DNA of 64,000 nt, from positions 186,001 through 250,000 of the forward strand of contig NZ_VZPP01000004.1 in the NCBI RefSeq assembly GCF_008801475.1, in the 5' to 3' direction. The first letter of the stretch is position 1, and every line of letters starts with the position of its first letter. The notes below the pieces were generated by a model. The model searched no databases. It was not told the DNA's origin and was given only the letters and a program-made list of their open reading frames with translations. Shown piece after piece: positions 53,106 to 62,785 of this stretch. Position numbers and translations under genes: made by a program. The stretch comes from Pseudomonas moorei. Lineage in GTDB: Bacteria; Pseudomonadota; Gammaproteobacteria; Pseudomonadales; Pseudomonadaceae.

Positions 53106-54257
53106 ATGAGTCCAAAGGAACCGGTTACAGGGTTGATTCTTTCCGGCGGCGGGGCGCGGGCGGCTTATCAGGTCGGCGTCCTGGCGGCGATTGCCGAGCT
53201 GTTGCCGTTGGGCGCGGACAATCCGTTTCCGGTGATTGTCGGCACTTCCGCCGGGGCAATCAACGCCGTCAGCCTGGCCAGTGGAGCGACGGATTTTCGC
53301 GCGGCCATCGAGCGCCTGACCGCGTTCTGGCAGGGTTTTCGCAGCCACCTGGTGTTGCGCAGCGATTGGCCGGGGGTGATCCACCAGGCCAGCCGCTTTG
53401 TCAGCCACAGCTTGCTCGGACTGGGCGCCCGGGTCCCGGTGGCGCTGGTCAATAGCTCGCCGTTGCGCAGGCTGCTCAACAACAAATTGCAGATGAACGG
53501 CATTGCCGAAGCCATCGCGCAAAAGCAGTTGCATGCGGTAGCCGTCACCGCGTTCGGATATGAGTCGGGTCAGGCCGTCACCTTCTATCAAGGGGGCGGC
53601 ACGATTGACGCCTGGCTGCGTCATCGGAGAATCGGCATTCCAACCCAATTGTCCGTTGAACATTTGCTCGCCAGTTCGGCCATTCCGCTGCTGTTCGCCC
53701 CGGTGAAAATCGGCGACGAGTATTTCGGCGATGGTGCGGTGCGCCAATCGGCACCGATCAGCCCGGCGCTGCACCTGGGGGCCAGTCGAGTGCTGGTGGT
53801 GGGGGTCAGCGGCAACCCGCGGGGTTTCGACCCGGAGCAGCCACTGCAACGCGCCTACACCGGTCAGCAACCGTCCCTGGCGCAAATCGGCGGGCATCTG
53901 CTCAACAGTACGTTCATTGATAGCCTGGAAGGTGACATCGAGCTGCTGCAGCGTCTGAACCAGTTCAGCCACCTGTTGCCCGACGGTACGCCAACCCGGG
54001 CTTTGGGCGTGGCGCCGGTGGAAGTGCTGGTGATTTCACCCAGTCAGCCCATCGATGAAATTGCCGCACGCCATCGCCAGGAGCTGCCGGCGGCACTGCG
54101 TCTGTTCCTGCGCGGGCCGGGCGCGACCAAGACCAGCGGGGCGGGGGTGCTGAGTTATCTGTTGTTCGAGGCGGGGTATTGCAGCGAATTGATCGAATTG
54201 GGGCGGCGGGACGCGCTGGCCAAGAAGGAAGAGCTGTGCCGGTTCCTGGGGTTGTAG
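53106..54257 (+). CDS. Patatin-like phospholipase
   Basis: A 383-residue protein with the patatin Ser-Asp dyad. The oxyanion loop LILSGGGARAAYQVGVL, the nucleophile elbow VGTSAGAINAVSLA (serine about residue 45) and FGDGAVRQSAPISPALHLGA (aspartate in DGA) are all present. No signal peptide is visible, so it is probably a cytosolic or inner-face phospholipase or esterase. GGAG at 53094-53097 supports ATG 53106. It follows the LpxL gene across a REP pair. Confidence 0.9.
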   Translation: MSPKEPVTGLILSGGGARAAYQVGVLAAIAELLPLGADNPFPVIVGTSAGAINAVSLASGATDFRAAIERLTAFWQGFRSHLVLRSDWPGVIHQASRFVSHSLLGLGARVPVALVNSSPLRRLLNNKLQMNGIAEAIAQKQLHAVAVTAFGYESGQAVTFYQGGGTIDAWLRHRRIGIPTQLSVEHLLASSAIPLLFAPVKIGDEYFGDGAVRQSAPISPALHLGASRVLVVGVSGNPRGFDPEQPLQRAYTGQQPSLAQIGGHLLNSTFIDSLEGDIELLQRLNQFSHLLPDGTPTRALGVAPVEVLVISPSQPIDEIAARHRQELPAALRLFLRGPGATKTSGAGVLSYLLFEAGYCSELIELGRRDALAKKEELCRFLGL

Positions 54258-54349
54258 GCGCGAGCCTGCTCGCGATGGACGTTAACGATGACGCTGGGAG
54301 CCTGACACCCCGTGGCGCTCTCTGATCCATCGCGAGCAGGCTCGCGCCT
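54254..54349. repeat. REP pair overlapping the patatin stop codon
   Basis: The left unit GTAGGCGCGAGCCTGCTCGCGATGG includes the TAG stop of the patatin gene; the right unit is CCATCGCGAGCAGGCTCGCGCCTGC. It separates convergent genes. Confidence 0.82.
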
Positions 54350-54355
54350 GCAAGA

Positions 54356-55141
54356 TCAGAAGTGGAATTTCACCAGCAGGCTGGTCGCGCTCTGATCGGT
54401 CTTGAAGGACTCGCTGTCTTCAATCCCGTACTTGTTTTTCCAGTAATCGTACTCGACGCCCACGTATAGCTGCTTCGCACCGATATTCAGCGCTTTGCCC
54501 AGGTCATACTTGATCTGCGGATTGAAGTGCAGGTTGGCGTGGTAGGTGCCCTTGGCATTGGTGTCGTTGTCGACCACCCAGTCCATGAAGCCGTCGATCA
54601 GGATGCTCGAATCGCCCACGGGAATGGTGTAGGACCAGACAGGCGTGATCTGCCAGATGTTGTCGCCCGGACGGCTGCCTTCGGTGTGGCGGTTGTAGAA
54701 GTTCAACTGGAAGTAGTCGAAGCCGGGGATCGCCAGGTCGAAACCAGGACCGATCAGATAGGACTCGGTATCGTTTTCACCGAACTCGTAAGTCATGGCG
54801 AGCAATACGTCCTTGACCGGCCCGAACTCGAGCTTCTTGTCGAAGATTTTACCGAACGACAGTCGTGGGCTGATTTCACCGTAGTAGGTGTTCGAGCCGG
54901 CGTAGGCGTCGTCCTTGCCGTTGTAGAAAATCTTGTCGACGAACATGAAGTTGTCGCCGTATTTCCAGCCGTCGGCGTGTTCAAAGGTCACCGTCTGCTG
55001 AATGGTCGGGTTGACCTGGAAGTCCTTGCCATACAGATAAGTCAGGCTGTTGTTCTGCCATTGCAGCAAGTCGCCGGCCATGGCCTGGCCCCCCGCCAAC
55101 ATCATCCCCGCCAGCATCAGGCTAGTGCACGTACGTTTCAT
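54356..55141 (-). CDS. Tsx-like outer membrane porin, copy 1
   Basis: A 261-residue protein with signal peptide MKRTCTSLMLAGMMLAGGQAMA and a Tsx-like barrel: GDLLQWQNNSLTYLYGKDFQVNPTIQQTVTFEHADGWKYGDNFMFVDK, GFDLAIPGFDYFQLNFYNR, KYDLGKALNIGAKQLYVGVEYDYWKNKYGI and a terminal phenylalanine (LVKFHF). Tsx proteins import nucleosides. It is a tandem paralogue of the gene at 55517 and sits at the end of a purine gene cluster, supporting nucleoside or purine uptake. Confidence 0.85.
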   Translation of the reverse strand: MKRTCTSLMLAGMMLAGGQAMAGDLLQWQNNSLTYLYGKDFQVNPTIQQTVTFEHADGWKYGDNFMFVDKIFYNGKDDAYAGSNTYYGEISPRLSFGKIFDKKLEFGPVKDVLLAMTYEFGENDTESYLIGPGFDLAIPGFDYFQLNFYNRHTEGSRPGDNIWQITPVWSYTIPVGDSSILIDGFMDWVVDNDTNAKGTYHANLHFNPQIKYDLGKALNIGAKQLYVGVEYDYWKNKYGIEDSESFKTDQSATSLLVKFHF

Positions 55142-55516
55142 TCGGTTGCTCCCAAAAAGTAGGTGGTTCCACGTCATTTTTTAAGGTCGGCGCTCTGGTG
55201 TGGCGCCTTTTTCTGTTGCGATAAAAAATCATCCATTCGGTCAGCTTTAGTGCTGTTAGCAAGAGCTGCGCCAAGGCATTCGAAAAGCAAAAAAACTCCC
55301 GCTCGGCTGCTCAAGAACAGTCGATTGAGAGGGGGTTGGGGATGCCTTGGTACCGTCCAGAGCCGGGATAAGTTGGCTTTCTGGTCAGGAATTAAATCCG
55401 GGCTTTTTTTTAAAGCGGATTCAGGCGGCCGCGGAGAATACTGACTCCTCGGCCAGGTCTCAAGTGCCCCGCAACAGCGCACCGACGACAGGTTTGGGGC
55501 ACGGTTGCGGGTCATC
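55142..55516. other. Gap between the two Tsx-like genes
   Basis: No ORF is supported. An A/T-rich inverted repeat AATCCG...CGGATT (55395-55421) encloses a long T/A run; it may end the 55517 transcript or carry the promoter of the 54356 gene. AGGTGG-type signals upstream of 55141 are weak. Confidence 0.4.
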
Positions 55517-56302
55517 TTAGAAATGCACCTTCACCAGCAGGCTGGTGGTGTTTTCATGGGTGTCGAGATTGGCGTTGTTTTCGATGCCGTATTTGTCTTT
55601 CCAGTAGCTGTACTCGACGCCGACATACACCTGCTTTTCGCGCCAACCCAGGGCTTTGCCCAGGTCGTACTTGATCTGCGGGTTGAAGTGCAGGTTGGCG
55701 TGATAGGTGCCGTGTGAGTTCTGGTCGTTGTCCACCACCCAGTCGATGTAGCCATCGATCAACAGGCTCGAACGACCCAGTGGAAGGGTGTAGGACCACG
55801 CCGGCGTGATTTGCCAGACGTCATCTCCGGGACGCGAGCCTTCGGTGTGGCGGTTGTAGAAGTTCAGAGTGAAAAAATTGAAGCCCGGTACCGCGAGATC
55901 GAAACCAGGGCCGATCAGATAGGCCTCGGTGTCGTCTTCGCCATTCTCGTAGGTCATGGCCAGCAGCACGTCTTTGATCGGGCCGAATTCGAAACGACGA
56001 TCGAGAATCTTGCCGAAAGAGAGGCGGGGACTGAACTCGCCGTAATAGGCATGAGCGCCTTTGTTTCGATCTCCCTTGCCGTTGTAGTAGGTACTGTCGA
56101 CAAACAGGAAGTTGTCACCGTACTTCCAGCGGTCGGCGTGCTCGAAGGTCACCGTCTGCTGGATCGGCGGATTGACCGCGAAATCCTTGCCGTACAGATA
56201 GCTCAGGCTGTTGGTTTGCCACAGCAGTAAATCGCCAGCCATGGCTTGAGTGGCAGCCATCAGACCGCCTCCCAACAACAGGTTTGCGTGTGTGCGGATC
56301 AT
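55517..56302 (-). CDS. Tsx-like outer membrane porin, copy 2
   Basis: A 261-residue paralogue of the 54356 gene with the same length and barrel pattern: GDLLLWQTNSLSYLYGKDFAVNPPIQQTVTFEHADRWKYGDNF, RHTEGSRPGDDVWQITPAWSYTLPLG and LLVKVHF at the C-terminus. The signal is MIRTHANLLLGGGLMAATQAMA. The two copies are well diverged in the signal and the C-terminal loop (IENNANLDTHENT), so the duplication is not recent and the substrates may differ. Confidence 0.85.
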   Translation of the reverse strand: MIRTHANLLLGGGLMAATQAMAGDLLLWQTNSLSYLYGKDFAVNPPIQQTVTFEHADRWKYGDNFLFVDSTYYNGKGDRNKGAHAYYGEFSPRLSFGKILDRRFEFGPIKDVLLAMTYENGEDDTEAYLIGPGFDLAVPGFNFFTLNFYNRHTEGSRPGDDVWQITPAWSYTLPLGRSSLLIDGYIDWVVDNDQNSHGTYHANLHFNPQIKYDLGKALGWREKQVYVGVEYSYWKDKYGIENNANLDTHENTTSLLVKVHF

Positions 56303-56350
56303 CTGTTGCTCCTTCTTGTTCTTATTGTTTAAGGCGCAGGCAACCCCTGC

Positions 56351-56453
56351 CCTGTAGGAGCGAGCCTGCTCGCGATGGTCGTCAACGATTACGCGTGTTA
56401 CCTGGATAAACGCGGTGTCTCGAGTCCATCGCGAGCGGGCTCGCTCCTACAGG
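56351..56453. repeat. REP pair between the NCS2 permease and Tsx-like genes
   Basis: CCTGTAGGAGCGAGCCTGCTCGCGATGG and CCATCGCGAGCGGGCTCGCTCCTACAGG are long inverted units with GTAGGAGC tails. Confidence 0.85.
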
Positions 56454-56468
56454 GGGGATGGTTACCTG

Positions 56469-57821
56469 TCAGTGAGCGTGGCAGTCGTTAATGGCTGCGC
56501 GTTCGGCGCCGCCGAGGATGTTGAACAGCAGGTTCAAGGTCAGCGCGCTGAGCGTGGCCATGGCGATACCGCTGTGGGTGATCGGGCTCATCCACACCGG
56601 CAGGTGGGCAAAAAACTCCGGACGCACCACCGGGATCAGGCCCATGCCGATGCTGACCGCCACCAGCAACTGGTTGCGCCGGTCGCCGATATCGGCTTCC
56701 TGGAGAATCTTGATGCCGGTCGCGGCGACCATGCCGAACATGGCAATGGCGGCACCGCCGAGCACCGCTGGCGGAATCGAGGCCACCAGGAAGGCGGCTT
56801 TCGGCAACAGGCTGAGGACGATCAGCAAGCCGCCGGCCACGATGGTCACCGAGCGGCAGCGCACACCGGTCATCTGCACCAGGCCAATGTTCTGGGCGAA
56901 GGAGGAGTGGGTGAAGGTGTTGAAGAATCCGGCGACAAACGAGGCGCCGGCGTCGCACAACAAGCCGCGACGCAGCATGCGCGGGCAGACTTCCTGGCCG
57001 GTGATCTTGCCCAGGGCCAGGAACATCCCGGTGGACTCGACGAAGATGATCACCACCACCAGGCACATCGACAGGATCGGCGCGAGTTCGAATTTCGGCA
57101 GGCCGAAATGCAGGGGGGTGACGAACTGCAGCCACGGCGCCTGGGCCATGCCACTGAGGTCGACCATGCCGAGCAGGCCGCAGAGCACATAGCCCAGGCA
57201 CATGCCGATCAGCACGGAAATATTGACCCAGAAGCCGCGCATGAAGCGATGCACCAGCAAAATGGTGCCCAGCACCAGTGCGGCGATGGTCAGGTAAATC
57301 GGCGAGCCGAATTGACTGGCGGCAGCACCGCCACCGGCCCAGTTCACGGCCACGGGGAACAGCGATAAACCGATCGAGGTGATGACCGTGCCGGTCACCA
57401 GGGGCGGGAAGAAGCGTACGACCTTGGACATGAACGGGGCGATGATCATGCCGAAGAACCCGGCGGCGATGGTGGCGCCGAAGATTCCTTGCAAACCGAT
57501 ACCGGGCATGCCGGCCATGGCGACCATGCTGCCGACGGCGGCGAAACTGGCGCCCATCATCACGGGCATGCGAATGCCCACGGGGCCGATGCCGAGTGAC
57601 TGAACGATGGTGGCAATGCCAGCCACCAGCAGGTCGGCGTTAATCAGAAAGGCGATTTCTTCACGACTCAGGCCAGCGGCCTGTCCGATGATCAGCGGCA
57701 CCGCGATGGCACCACCGTACATCAGCAGAACATGTTGCAGACCGACCAGGATCAGTTGCAAAAGGGGCAAACGCTGAATGGCGGGTGCGTCGGGGATGCG
57801 CGCTTTGGAGAGCTCGGACAT
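56469..57821 (-). CDS. NCS2 family purine permease (xanthine/urate type)
   Basis: A 450-residue membrane protein with about 14 helices. NCS2 signatures are LQHVLLMYGGAIAVPLIIGQAAGL, MMGASFAAVGSMVAM, IFVESTGMFLALGKITGQ and NTFTHSSFAQNIGLVQMTGVRCRSVTIVAGG (the QNIGLxxxTGV motif with the substrate-site residues). The 450-residue size and the nearby puuD and uraH make a urate or xanthine:proton symporter (UacT/XanP-like) the best guess. AGGTGTTGC lies before the ATG. Confidence 0.9.
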   Translation of the reverse strand: MSELSKARIPDAPAIQRLPLLQLILVGLQHVLLMYGGAIAVPLIIGQAAGLSREEIAFLINADLLVAGIATIVQSLGIGPVGIRMPVMMGASFAAVGSMVAMAGMPGIGLQGIFGATIAAGFFGMIIAPFMSKVVRFFPPLVTGTVITSIGLSLFPVAVNWAGGGAAASQFGSPIYLTIAALVLGTILLVHRFMRGFWVNISVLIGMCLGYVLCGLLGMVDLSGMAQAPWLQFVTPLHFGLPKFELAPILSMCLVVVIIFVESTGMFLALGKITGQEVCPRMLRRGLLCDAGASFVAGFFNTFTHSSFAQNIGLVQMTGVRCRSVTIVAGGLLIVLSLLPKAAFLVASIPPAVLGGAAIAMFGMVAATGIKILQEADIGDRRNQLLVAVSIGMGLIPVVRPEFFAHLPVWMSPITHSGIAMATLSALTLNLLFNILGGAERAAINDCHAH

Positions 57822-57913
57822 GCAACACCTCGGATCTTTTTTATTCTTGTGATTGAACAGCTGCCGGGTTGCTCACAGCTGTTTCTTTGCATCAGGTAAA
57901 CCGCGTTGCGGCC

Positions 57914-57980
57914 AATCGCTGGCAAGCCAGCTCCCACACAGGCAGTGCAAAACCCTGTGGGAGCTGGCTTGCCAGCGATG
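57914..57980. repeat. REP pair between puuD and the permease gene
   Basis: AATCGCTGGCAAGCCAGCTC and GAGCTGGCTTGCCAGCGATG, both of the GCTGGC class. Confidence 0.83.
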
Positions 57981-57990
57981 CTTTTAACGA

Positions 57991-59292
57991 TTAATTGGTC
58001 TGGGCTCCCTGAACAATCCAGGCGCCGATCAGGTCACGTTCCTGCTGGGTCATCTTGGTGATGTTGCCCAGGGGCATGATCTGGCTGGCTACGGCCTGAG
58101 CCTGAATCCGCGCAGCGTTCTGGCGGATCTGCTCGGGGGTGTCGAACATCACACCGGCCGGGGCCGCGCTGAACAGCGGGCTGGTCGGTTTGGCCGAGTG
58201 GCAAACCGCGCAACGTTCCTGAATCACGCTGTGCACCTTGTCGAAGCCAGGACCTGCATTCGATGCTTGTGCCGGAGCGGCAGCAGGCGTCTCGGCGGGT
58301 TTTGCTTCAGCGGGTTTCAAACCACCACCCAATGCCGTTTCCGGCAGCGGTTGGTATTCGATCTTCGCAGGTGCCTTGGCCACGTCCGGGCTGGTCGTCG
58401 GCGCAGGGCCGGTGACGTAGGCCAGGCTGATCATGCCGACCGCTGCCACTGGCAAGGTCCAGGCAAACTTGTGGCTGTCGTGACGGGTGTTGAAGTAGTG
58501 ACGAACCAACACTGCCAGTACCGCGATCCCGGCCAGGATCAGCCAGTTGTATTGGCTGCCGTATGTGCTCGGGAAGTGGTTGCTGATCATGATGAACAGC
58601 ACCGGCAAGGTGAAATAGTTGTTGTGACGCGAACGCAGCAAGCCTTTGGCTGGCAGCGCCGGATCCGGCGTGCGGTTCTCGGCAATCGCCGCCACCAGTG
58701 CCCGCTGCGCCGGCATGATGATGCGGAACACGTTACCGACCATGATGGTGCCGATGACTGCGCCGACGTGCAGGTACGCACCACGACCGCTGAACACCTT
58801 GCTGAAGCCGTAAGCGGCGCCAATGATCAACACGAACAGGATGAAGCCGAGCAGGGCAGGGCGTTTGCCCAGGGCCGAGTCGCACAGGAAGGAGTAGACG
58901 AACCAGCCGATGAACAGCGAGCCGATACCGATGGCGACGCCTTCAGGACCGCTCAGGGTGCTGCCGGGAGCCAGCAGGTAGAGCGTCGGGTTGGAGTAGA
59001 ACACCACGCACAGCAGCGCGATCCCCGACATCCAGGTGAAGTAGGCTTCCCATTTGAACCAGTGCAGGTTGTCCGGCATGGTCGGTGGGGCCAGTTTGTA
59101 TTTTTCCAGGTGGTAGATACCGCCGCCGTGGATCGCCCACAAATCACCGGCCAGGCCACTTTTCGGGTTGACCCGATTGAGGTTGTTTTCCAGCCAGACG
59201 AAGTAGAACGATGCGCCGATCCAGGCCACACCAGTAATCATATGAACCCAGCGCACGCTCAGGTTCAGCCATTCCAACAGATGTGCTTCCAC
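57991..59292 (-). CDS. puuD: Urate hydroxylase PuuD (membrane, cytochrome c domain)
   Basis: A 433-residue integral membrane urate oxidase that passes electrons to its cytochrome c domain instead of making peroxide. It has about eight helices with MITGVAWIGASFYFVWLENNLN and HGGGIYHLEKYKLAPPTMPDNLHWFKWEAYFTWMSG, a proline/alanine-rich linker, and a C-terminal domain with the heme motif CAVCH (about 361-365). The product 5-hydroxyisourate goes to UraH. It is co-oriented with allA and the permease. Confidence 0.95.
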   Translation of the reverse strand: MEAHLLEWLNLSVRWVHMITGVAWIGASFYFVWLENNLNRVNPKSGLAGDLWAIHGGGIYHLEKYKLAPPTMPDNLHWFKWEAYFTWMSGIALLCVVFYSNPTLYLLAPGSTLSGPEGVAIGIGSLFIGWFVYSFLCDSALGKRPALLGFILFVLIIGAAYGFSKVFSGRGAYLHVGAVIGTIMVGNVFRIIMPAQRALVAAIAENRTPDPALPAKGLLRSRHNNYFTLPVLFIMISNHFPSTYGSQYNWLILAGIAVLAVLVRHYFNTRHDSHKFAWTLPVAAVGMISLAYVTGPAPTTSPDVAKAPAKIEYQPLPETALGGGLKPAEAKPAETPAAAPAQASNAGPGFDKVHSVIQERCAVCHSAKPTSPLFSAAPAGVMFDTPEQIRQNAARIQAQAVASQIMPLGNITKMTQQERDLIGAWIVQGAQTN

Positions 59293-59342
59293 AGTCTTTA
59301 CCTCTCGCCTGTCACTCTTTTGTCGAGTGATCAGACCTTCTC

Positions 59343-59846
59343 TTATTGGTGGGGGGCGAGGATCAAACGCTCATCCTCTTTGAAAAAATGCTCATCGCAG
59401 TTATTGCCTGTGCCACTGCGATCAACCACCAGGAAGTCATCCCGCTTTTCGATCGTCAGCACCGGGTGGTGCCAGACGCCGCGATGGTAATTGATGCCCT
59501 GCCTGCCGTTGGTAACGAAGGCGCGGACCAAGCCTGATACAGGCACATCGCCAAGTGGCGCGACCACGATCAGAAAGGGGTTGCCGAGCAGCGGAATGAA
59601 AGCCTGGCTGCCCAGCGGATGGCGCTCCAGCATGCTGACGGTCAGCGGCATGTCCTGCGCGTCGGCGCGGAAGATGCTGATGATCGCCTTGTCCTCTGGC
59701 GTGGCGGTTTCCACCGTCGCCAGTTTGTGAAAGCGCATGGTCGAACCGTTGTTGATCATGAAGTGATCACTGCCGTCGGTTTCGATAACGTCACCGAAAG
59801 GGGCGAAGGCTTCTTTGGTCAAAGGTTCAATCGTCAGTGTGCGCAT
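59343..59846 (-). CDS. allA: Ureidoglycolate lyase
   Basis: A 167-residue cupin-fold enzyme releasing glyoxylate and urea from ureidoglycolate. Features: LTIEPLTKEAFAPFGDVIETDG, HPLGSQAFIPL, NYHRGVWHHPVLTI (metal or substrate histidines). ATG 59846 gives the family start MRTLTIEPL; the upstream frame has no good start. It is the last step of the pathway encoded here. Confidence 0.93.
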   Translation of the reverse strand: MRTLTIEPLTKEAFAPFGDVIETDGSDHFMINNGSTMRFHKLATVETATPEDKAIISIFRADAQDMPLTVSMLERHPLGSQAFIPLLGNPFLIVVAPLGDVPVSGLVRAFVTNGRQGINYHRGVWHHPVLTIEKRDDFLVVDRSGTGNNCDEHFFKEDERLILAPHQ

Positions 59847-59885
59847 GCTGTTCTTATCCGAATTCTGTGTTGTTGGTTCTATCGT

Positions 59886-59958
59886 CATCGCTGGCAAGCC
59901 AGTCCCACAGGTTGTGTGTACACCACAATTCCTTGTGGGAGCGGGCTTGCCCGCGATT
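59886..59958. repeat. Mixed REP pair between alc and allA
   Basis: The left unit is CATCGCTGGCAAGCCAGTCCCACAG (GCTGGC class) and the right CTTGTGGGAGCGGGCTTGCCCGCGAT (GCGGGC class). Confidence 0.8.
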
Positions 59959-59969
59959 AGGGGCGACGC

Positions 59970-60965
59970 TTATTTCGCGACCTTGCCCAGAACACGCAGG
60001 CGGCTCACACCACCATCCGGGAATACGTTCAGGCGGATGTGGGTGATCGGGCCCAGTGCCTTGATCTGCTCGGCGAAGGTGTGCTCGGCGTGCATTTCCA
60101 GCTTCTGGCTTGGCAGCAGTTCGCGCCAGAACAGCGATTGGGTTTCGATCTGGCTGTCGGTACCGCCCTTGACGAAGGCGCCCTGGATCGAGCAGCTGTC
60201 CGGGTAGTTGCCCTTGAAGTGCAGGGTATCGACGATGATTTTCTCGATTTCGCCCGGGTGGCCCAGTGCGACGATCACCCAGTCATTGCCCGGTGTACGG
60301 CGACGCGCGGTTTCCCAGCCGTCGCCCATGTTGATGCCACGGCCCGGGTTGAGGATGTTGCTCATGCGGCCGAAGTGTTCGTCAGAGCAGGCGAGGGCGC
60401 GGCCACCGTTGAGGGCTGCAGCCAGGTCGACTTGCTCGTTGTCGCCCACAGCGGACCAGTCGCGGAACGGAATGCCGTACACGCGCAGACGGGCAACGCC
60501 GCCGTCCGGGTAGATGTTGAAGCGCAGGTGGCTGAAGGCCTGGTCGTTGTTGATTTCGTGGTAGTGGTGACTGTTGCCTTGCAGCTCCACGGCGGACAGC
60601 ACTTCAGTCCACTGGGTGTTTTCGTTCGGCTCGCCTTCGGCCAGGAAGCAGGCTTCCAGGGAGGCCGACGGCGGGAAGTTACCGGTGAAGAATGAAGTGT
60701 CGATGTCGACGCCTTTGATCGAGCCAGGCACGCCCAGGCGGATCACTGCGCTGTCGTAGCCTTCGAAGCGCTTGCGGCGCGATTCCCAGCCGTCCATCCA
60801 CTTGCCGTTGTCATCGAACACGCCCTCCTTCCAGACGGCCGGAGTCGGTTGGAACAGACGATTGGCGTCTGCGAACCAGTCATCGGTGACCGAGATGATT
60901 TTGGTGCCCAGGCGGGCGTCGGCCAGGTTGACGAACTTCTCGAAAGGTACGGCGTAAGCTTTCAT
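59970..60965 (-). CDS. alc: Allantoicase
   Basis: A 331-residue enzyme splitting allantoate into ureidoglycolate and urea. It consists of two similar halves: [40 protein letters not shown] and [37 protein letters not shown], each followed by a conserved block ending in [19 protein letters not shown] and [19 protein letters not shown]. The internal duplication is typical of the family. Confidence 0.96.
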   Translation of the reverse strand: MKAYAVPFEKFVNLADARLGTKIISVTDDWFADANRLFQPTPAVWKEGVFDDNGKWMDGWESRRKRFEGYDSAVIRLGVPGSIKGVDIDTSFFTGNFPPSASLEACFLAEGEPNENTQWTEVLSAVELQGNSHHYHEINNDQAFSHLRFNIYPDGGVARLRVYGIPFRDWSAVGDNEQVDLAAALNGGRALACSDEHFGRMSNILNPGRGINMGDGWETARRRTPGNDWVIVALGHPGEIEKIIVDTLHFKGNYPDSCSIQGAFVKGGTDSQIETQSLFWRELLPSQKLEMHAEHTFAEQIKALGPITHIRLNVFPDGGVSRLRVLGKVAK

Positions 60966-61053
60966 TCTTCTTGTCTGCCTTTAATAAGTTGGCTTGGGAT
61001 GCTCTCAGGGCCCTGGGCGATTTGTGCGTTCAGTTACGCTCGGGCCAAGGTCG

Positions 61054-61569
61054 CTATAGGGTCAGTAAACGGAACAGGGCGATCTTGTTGATCTCCGCCA
61101 GCGCGCACTTGAATTCGGTGTCGACCGAGTTGTGAATGCGCGTTTCGAACGCCGCGAGGATCTGATGCCGGTTGCTGCCTTTTACCGCCATGATGAAGGG
61201 AAACTTGAACTTGGCTTTGTAGGCGTCGTTCAGCTCGGTGAAGCGCTGGAACTCTTCGGCCGTGCATTGGTGAATACCGGCGCCAGCCTGTTCATTAGTG
61301 CTGGCTTCGGTCAACTCGCCCTGGACGGCGGCTTTGCCGGCCAGGTCCGGGTGAGCATTGATCAGGGCCAGTTGGCTTTGCTGATCAGCACTCAACAGGA
61401 TGTCGCTCATGCGCTGGTGCAGGGTTTCGATCTCGTCGATCGAAGCGTCCTGGCCCAGCTCGAAGGCTTTTTCGGCCACCCATGGCGAATGTTCGTAGAT
61501 ATCGGCGAACGCGCTGACGAAAGCGTCGCGGCTCAGGGTCGATGGCTTGATGGATTGAAAGGTGCTCAT
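61054..61569 (-). CDS. uraD: OHCU decarboxylase
   Basis: A 171-residue helical enzyme that decarboxylates 2-oxo-4-hydroxy-4-carboxy-5-ureidoimidazoline to S-allantoin. Conserved parts are LINAHPDLAGKAA (catalytic histidine) and FKFPFIMAVKGSNRHQILAAFETRIHN. Its ATG overlaps the puuE stop by ATGA, so both are translationally coupled. Confidence 0.95.
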   Translation of the reverse strand: MSTFQSIKPSTLSRDAFVSAFADIYEHSPWVAEKAFELGQDASIDEIETLHQRMSDILLSADQQSQLALINAHPDLAGKAAVQGELTEASTNEQAGAGIHQCTAEEFQRFTELNDAYKAKFKFPFIMAVKGSNRHQILAAFETRIHNSVDTEFKCALAEINKIALFRLLTL

Positions 61570-62492
61570 TTGGCAGCCCCTTGGTACGGGTGGGTTGCTT
61601 GCCAGTGGCGTGCAATGTCGACGCGACGGCTGAACCACACCTGTTCATGACTTTTAGCGTATTCGATAAAGCGCTTGAGCGAGGCCAGACGCGCCGGACG
61701 GCCAATCAGACGGCAGTGCAAGCCAATCGACAGCATCTTCGGTGCTTCGGCGCCTTCGGCGTACAGGACGTCGAACGCGTCTTTGAGGTATTCGAAGAAA
61801 TCGTCGCCCTTGTTGAAACCCTGGACCTGGGTAAAGCGCATGTCGTTGGTGTCCAGGGTGTACGGGATCACCAGGTGCGGCTTGCCGGTCGGGTTGTTCG
61901 GTTCCCAGTAGGGCAGGTCGTCGTCGTAGGTGTCGCAGTCGTAGAGGAAACCGCCTTCTTCCATCACCAGGCGACGGGTGTTCGGGCCGGTGCGGCCGGT
62001 GTACCAGCCCAATGGGCGTTCGCCGGTGATTTCGGTGAGGATGCGGATCGCTTCGAGCATGTGCTCGCGTTCCTGGGTTTCATCCATGTACTGGTAGTCG
62101 ATCCAGCGGTAGCCGTGGCTGCAGATCTCGTGGCCGGCTTCGACCATGGCGCGGATCACGTCCGGGTGACGCTGGGCGGCCATGGCGACGGCGAAGATGG
62201 TCAGCGGAATGTCGAATTCCTTGAACAGTTTCAGAATCCGCCAGACACCGGCACGGCTGCCATACTCGTAAAGCGATTCCATGCTCATGTTGCGCGCGCC
62301 TTGCAGCGGCTGCGCCGAGACCATTTCAGACAGGAAGGCTTCGGATTCCTTGTCGCCGTGCAGGATGTTGCGCTCGCCGCCTTCTTCGTAATTGAGTACG
62401 AACGACAGGGCGATGCGGGCATTGCCCGGCCAGTGTGGGTGAGGAGGGTTACTGCCGTAACCGACCAGGTCGCGTGGGTAGTCAGCGCTCAC
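61566..62492 (-). CDS. puuE: Allantoinase PuuE (polysaccharide deacetylase fold)
   Basis: A 308-residue allantoinase unrelated to the amidohydrolase type. It shows YPRDLVGYGSNPPHPHWPGNARIALSFVLNYEEGGE, EYGSRAGVWRILKLF, GHEICSHGYRWIDYQ and GWYTGRTGPNTRRLV, the PuuE signatures. GTG at 62492 has AAGGAAG six bases upstream. It is the first gene of the minus-strand purine operon. Confidence 0.95.
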   Translation of the reverse strand: MSADYPRDLVGYGSNPPHPHWPGNARIALSFVLNYEEGGERNILHGDKESEAFLSEMVSAQPLQGARNMSMESLYEYGSRAGVWRILKLFKEFDIPLTIFAVAMAAQRHPDVIRAMVEAGHEICSHGYRWIDYQYMDETQEREHMLEAIRILTEITGERPLGWYTGRTGPNTRRLVMEEGGFLYDCDTYDDDLPYWEPNNPTGKPHLVIPYTLDTNDMRFTQVQGFNKGDDFFEYLKDAFDVLYAEGAEAPKMLSIGLHCRLIGRPARLASLKRFIEYAKSHEQVWFSRRVDIARHWQATHPYQGAAK

Positions 62493-62579
62493 TGCAGGCT
62501 TCCTTCTTATTCGATGATGACGGTTGGTGCGACGCAGCTGAAAACTCGATGGCAGGCTGGCGTCACAGCGATGGGCTGA

Positions 62580-62589
62580 TTGTATACAA
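62580..62589. promoter_or_regulatory. TTGTATACAA palindrome, puuE side
   Basis: A perfect 10-bp palindrome, in the form bound by FCD-type (FadR/VanR) GntR regulators. It lies 88 bases upstream of the puuE start. Confidence 0.6.
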
Positions 62590-62785
62590 CTTTATATTCA
62601 ATTTGTAAGCCTGATTTTTTGCATTTTTCTTTAACGGTCATCTTTTCGTGTGCTTGACCCGGTCCTGCAAGAAACCTGCCTGATAGGTCAGCTAATGGCT
62701 GGAGGGTTCAACAAGTCCGCGGTTCAGCCGTTAATCGCCGGGAAATCCATGGATGGCGCTGGTCGCGGTAAAAATGTCGTTTTTA

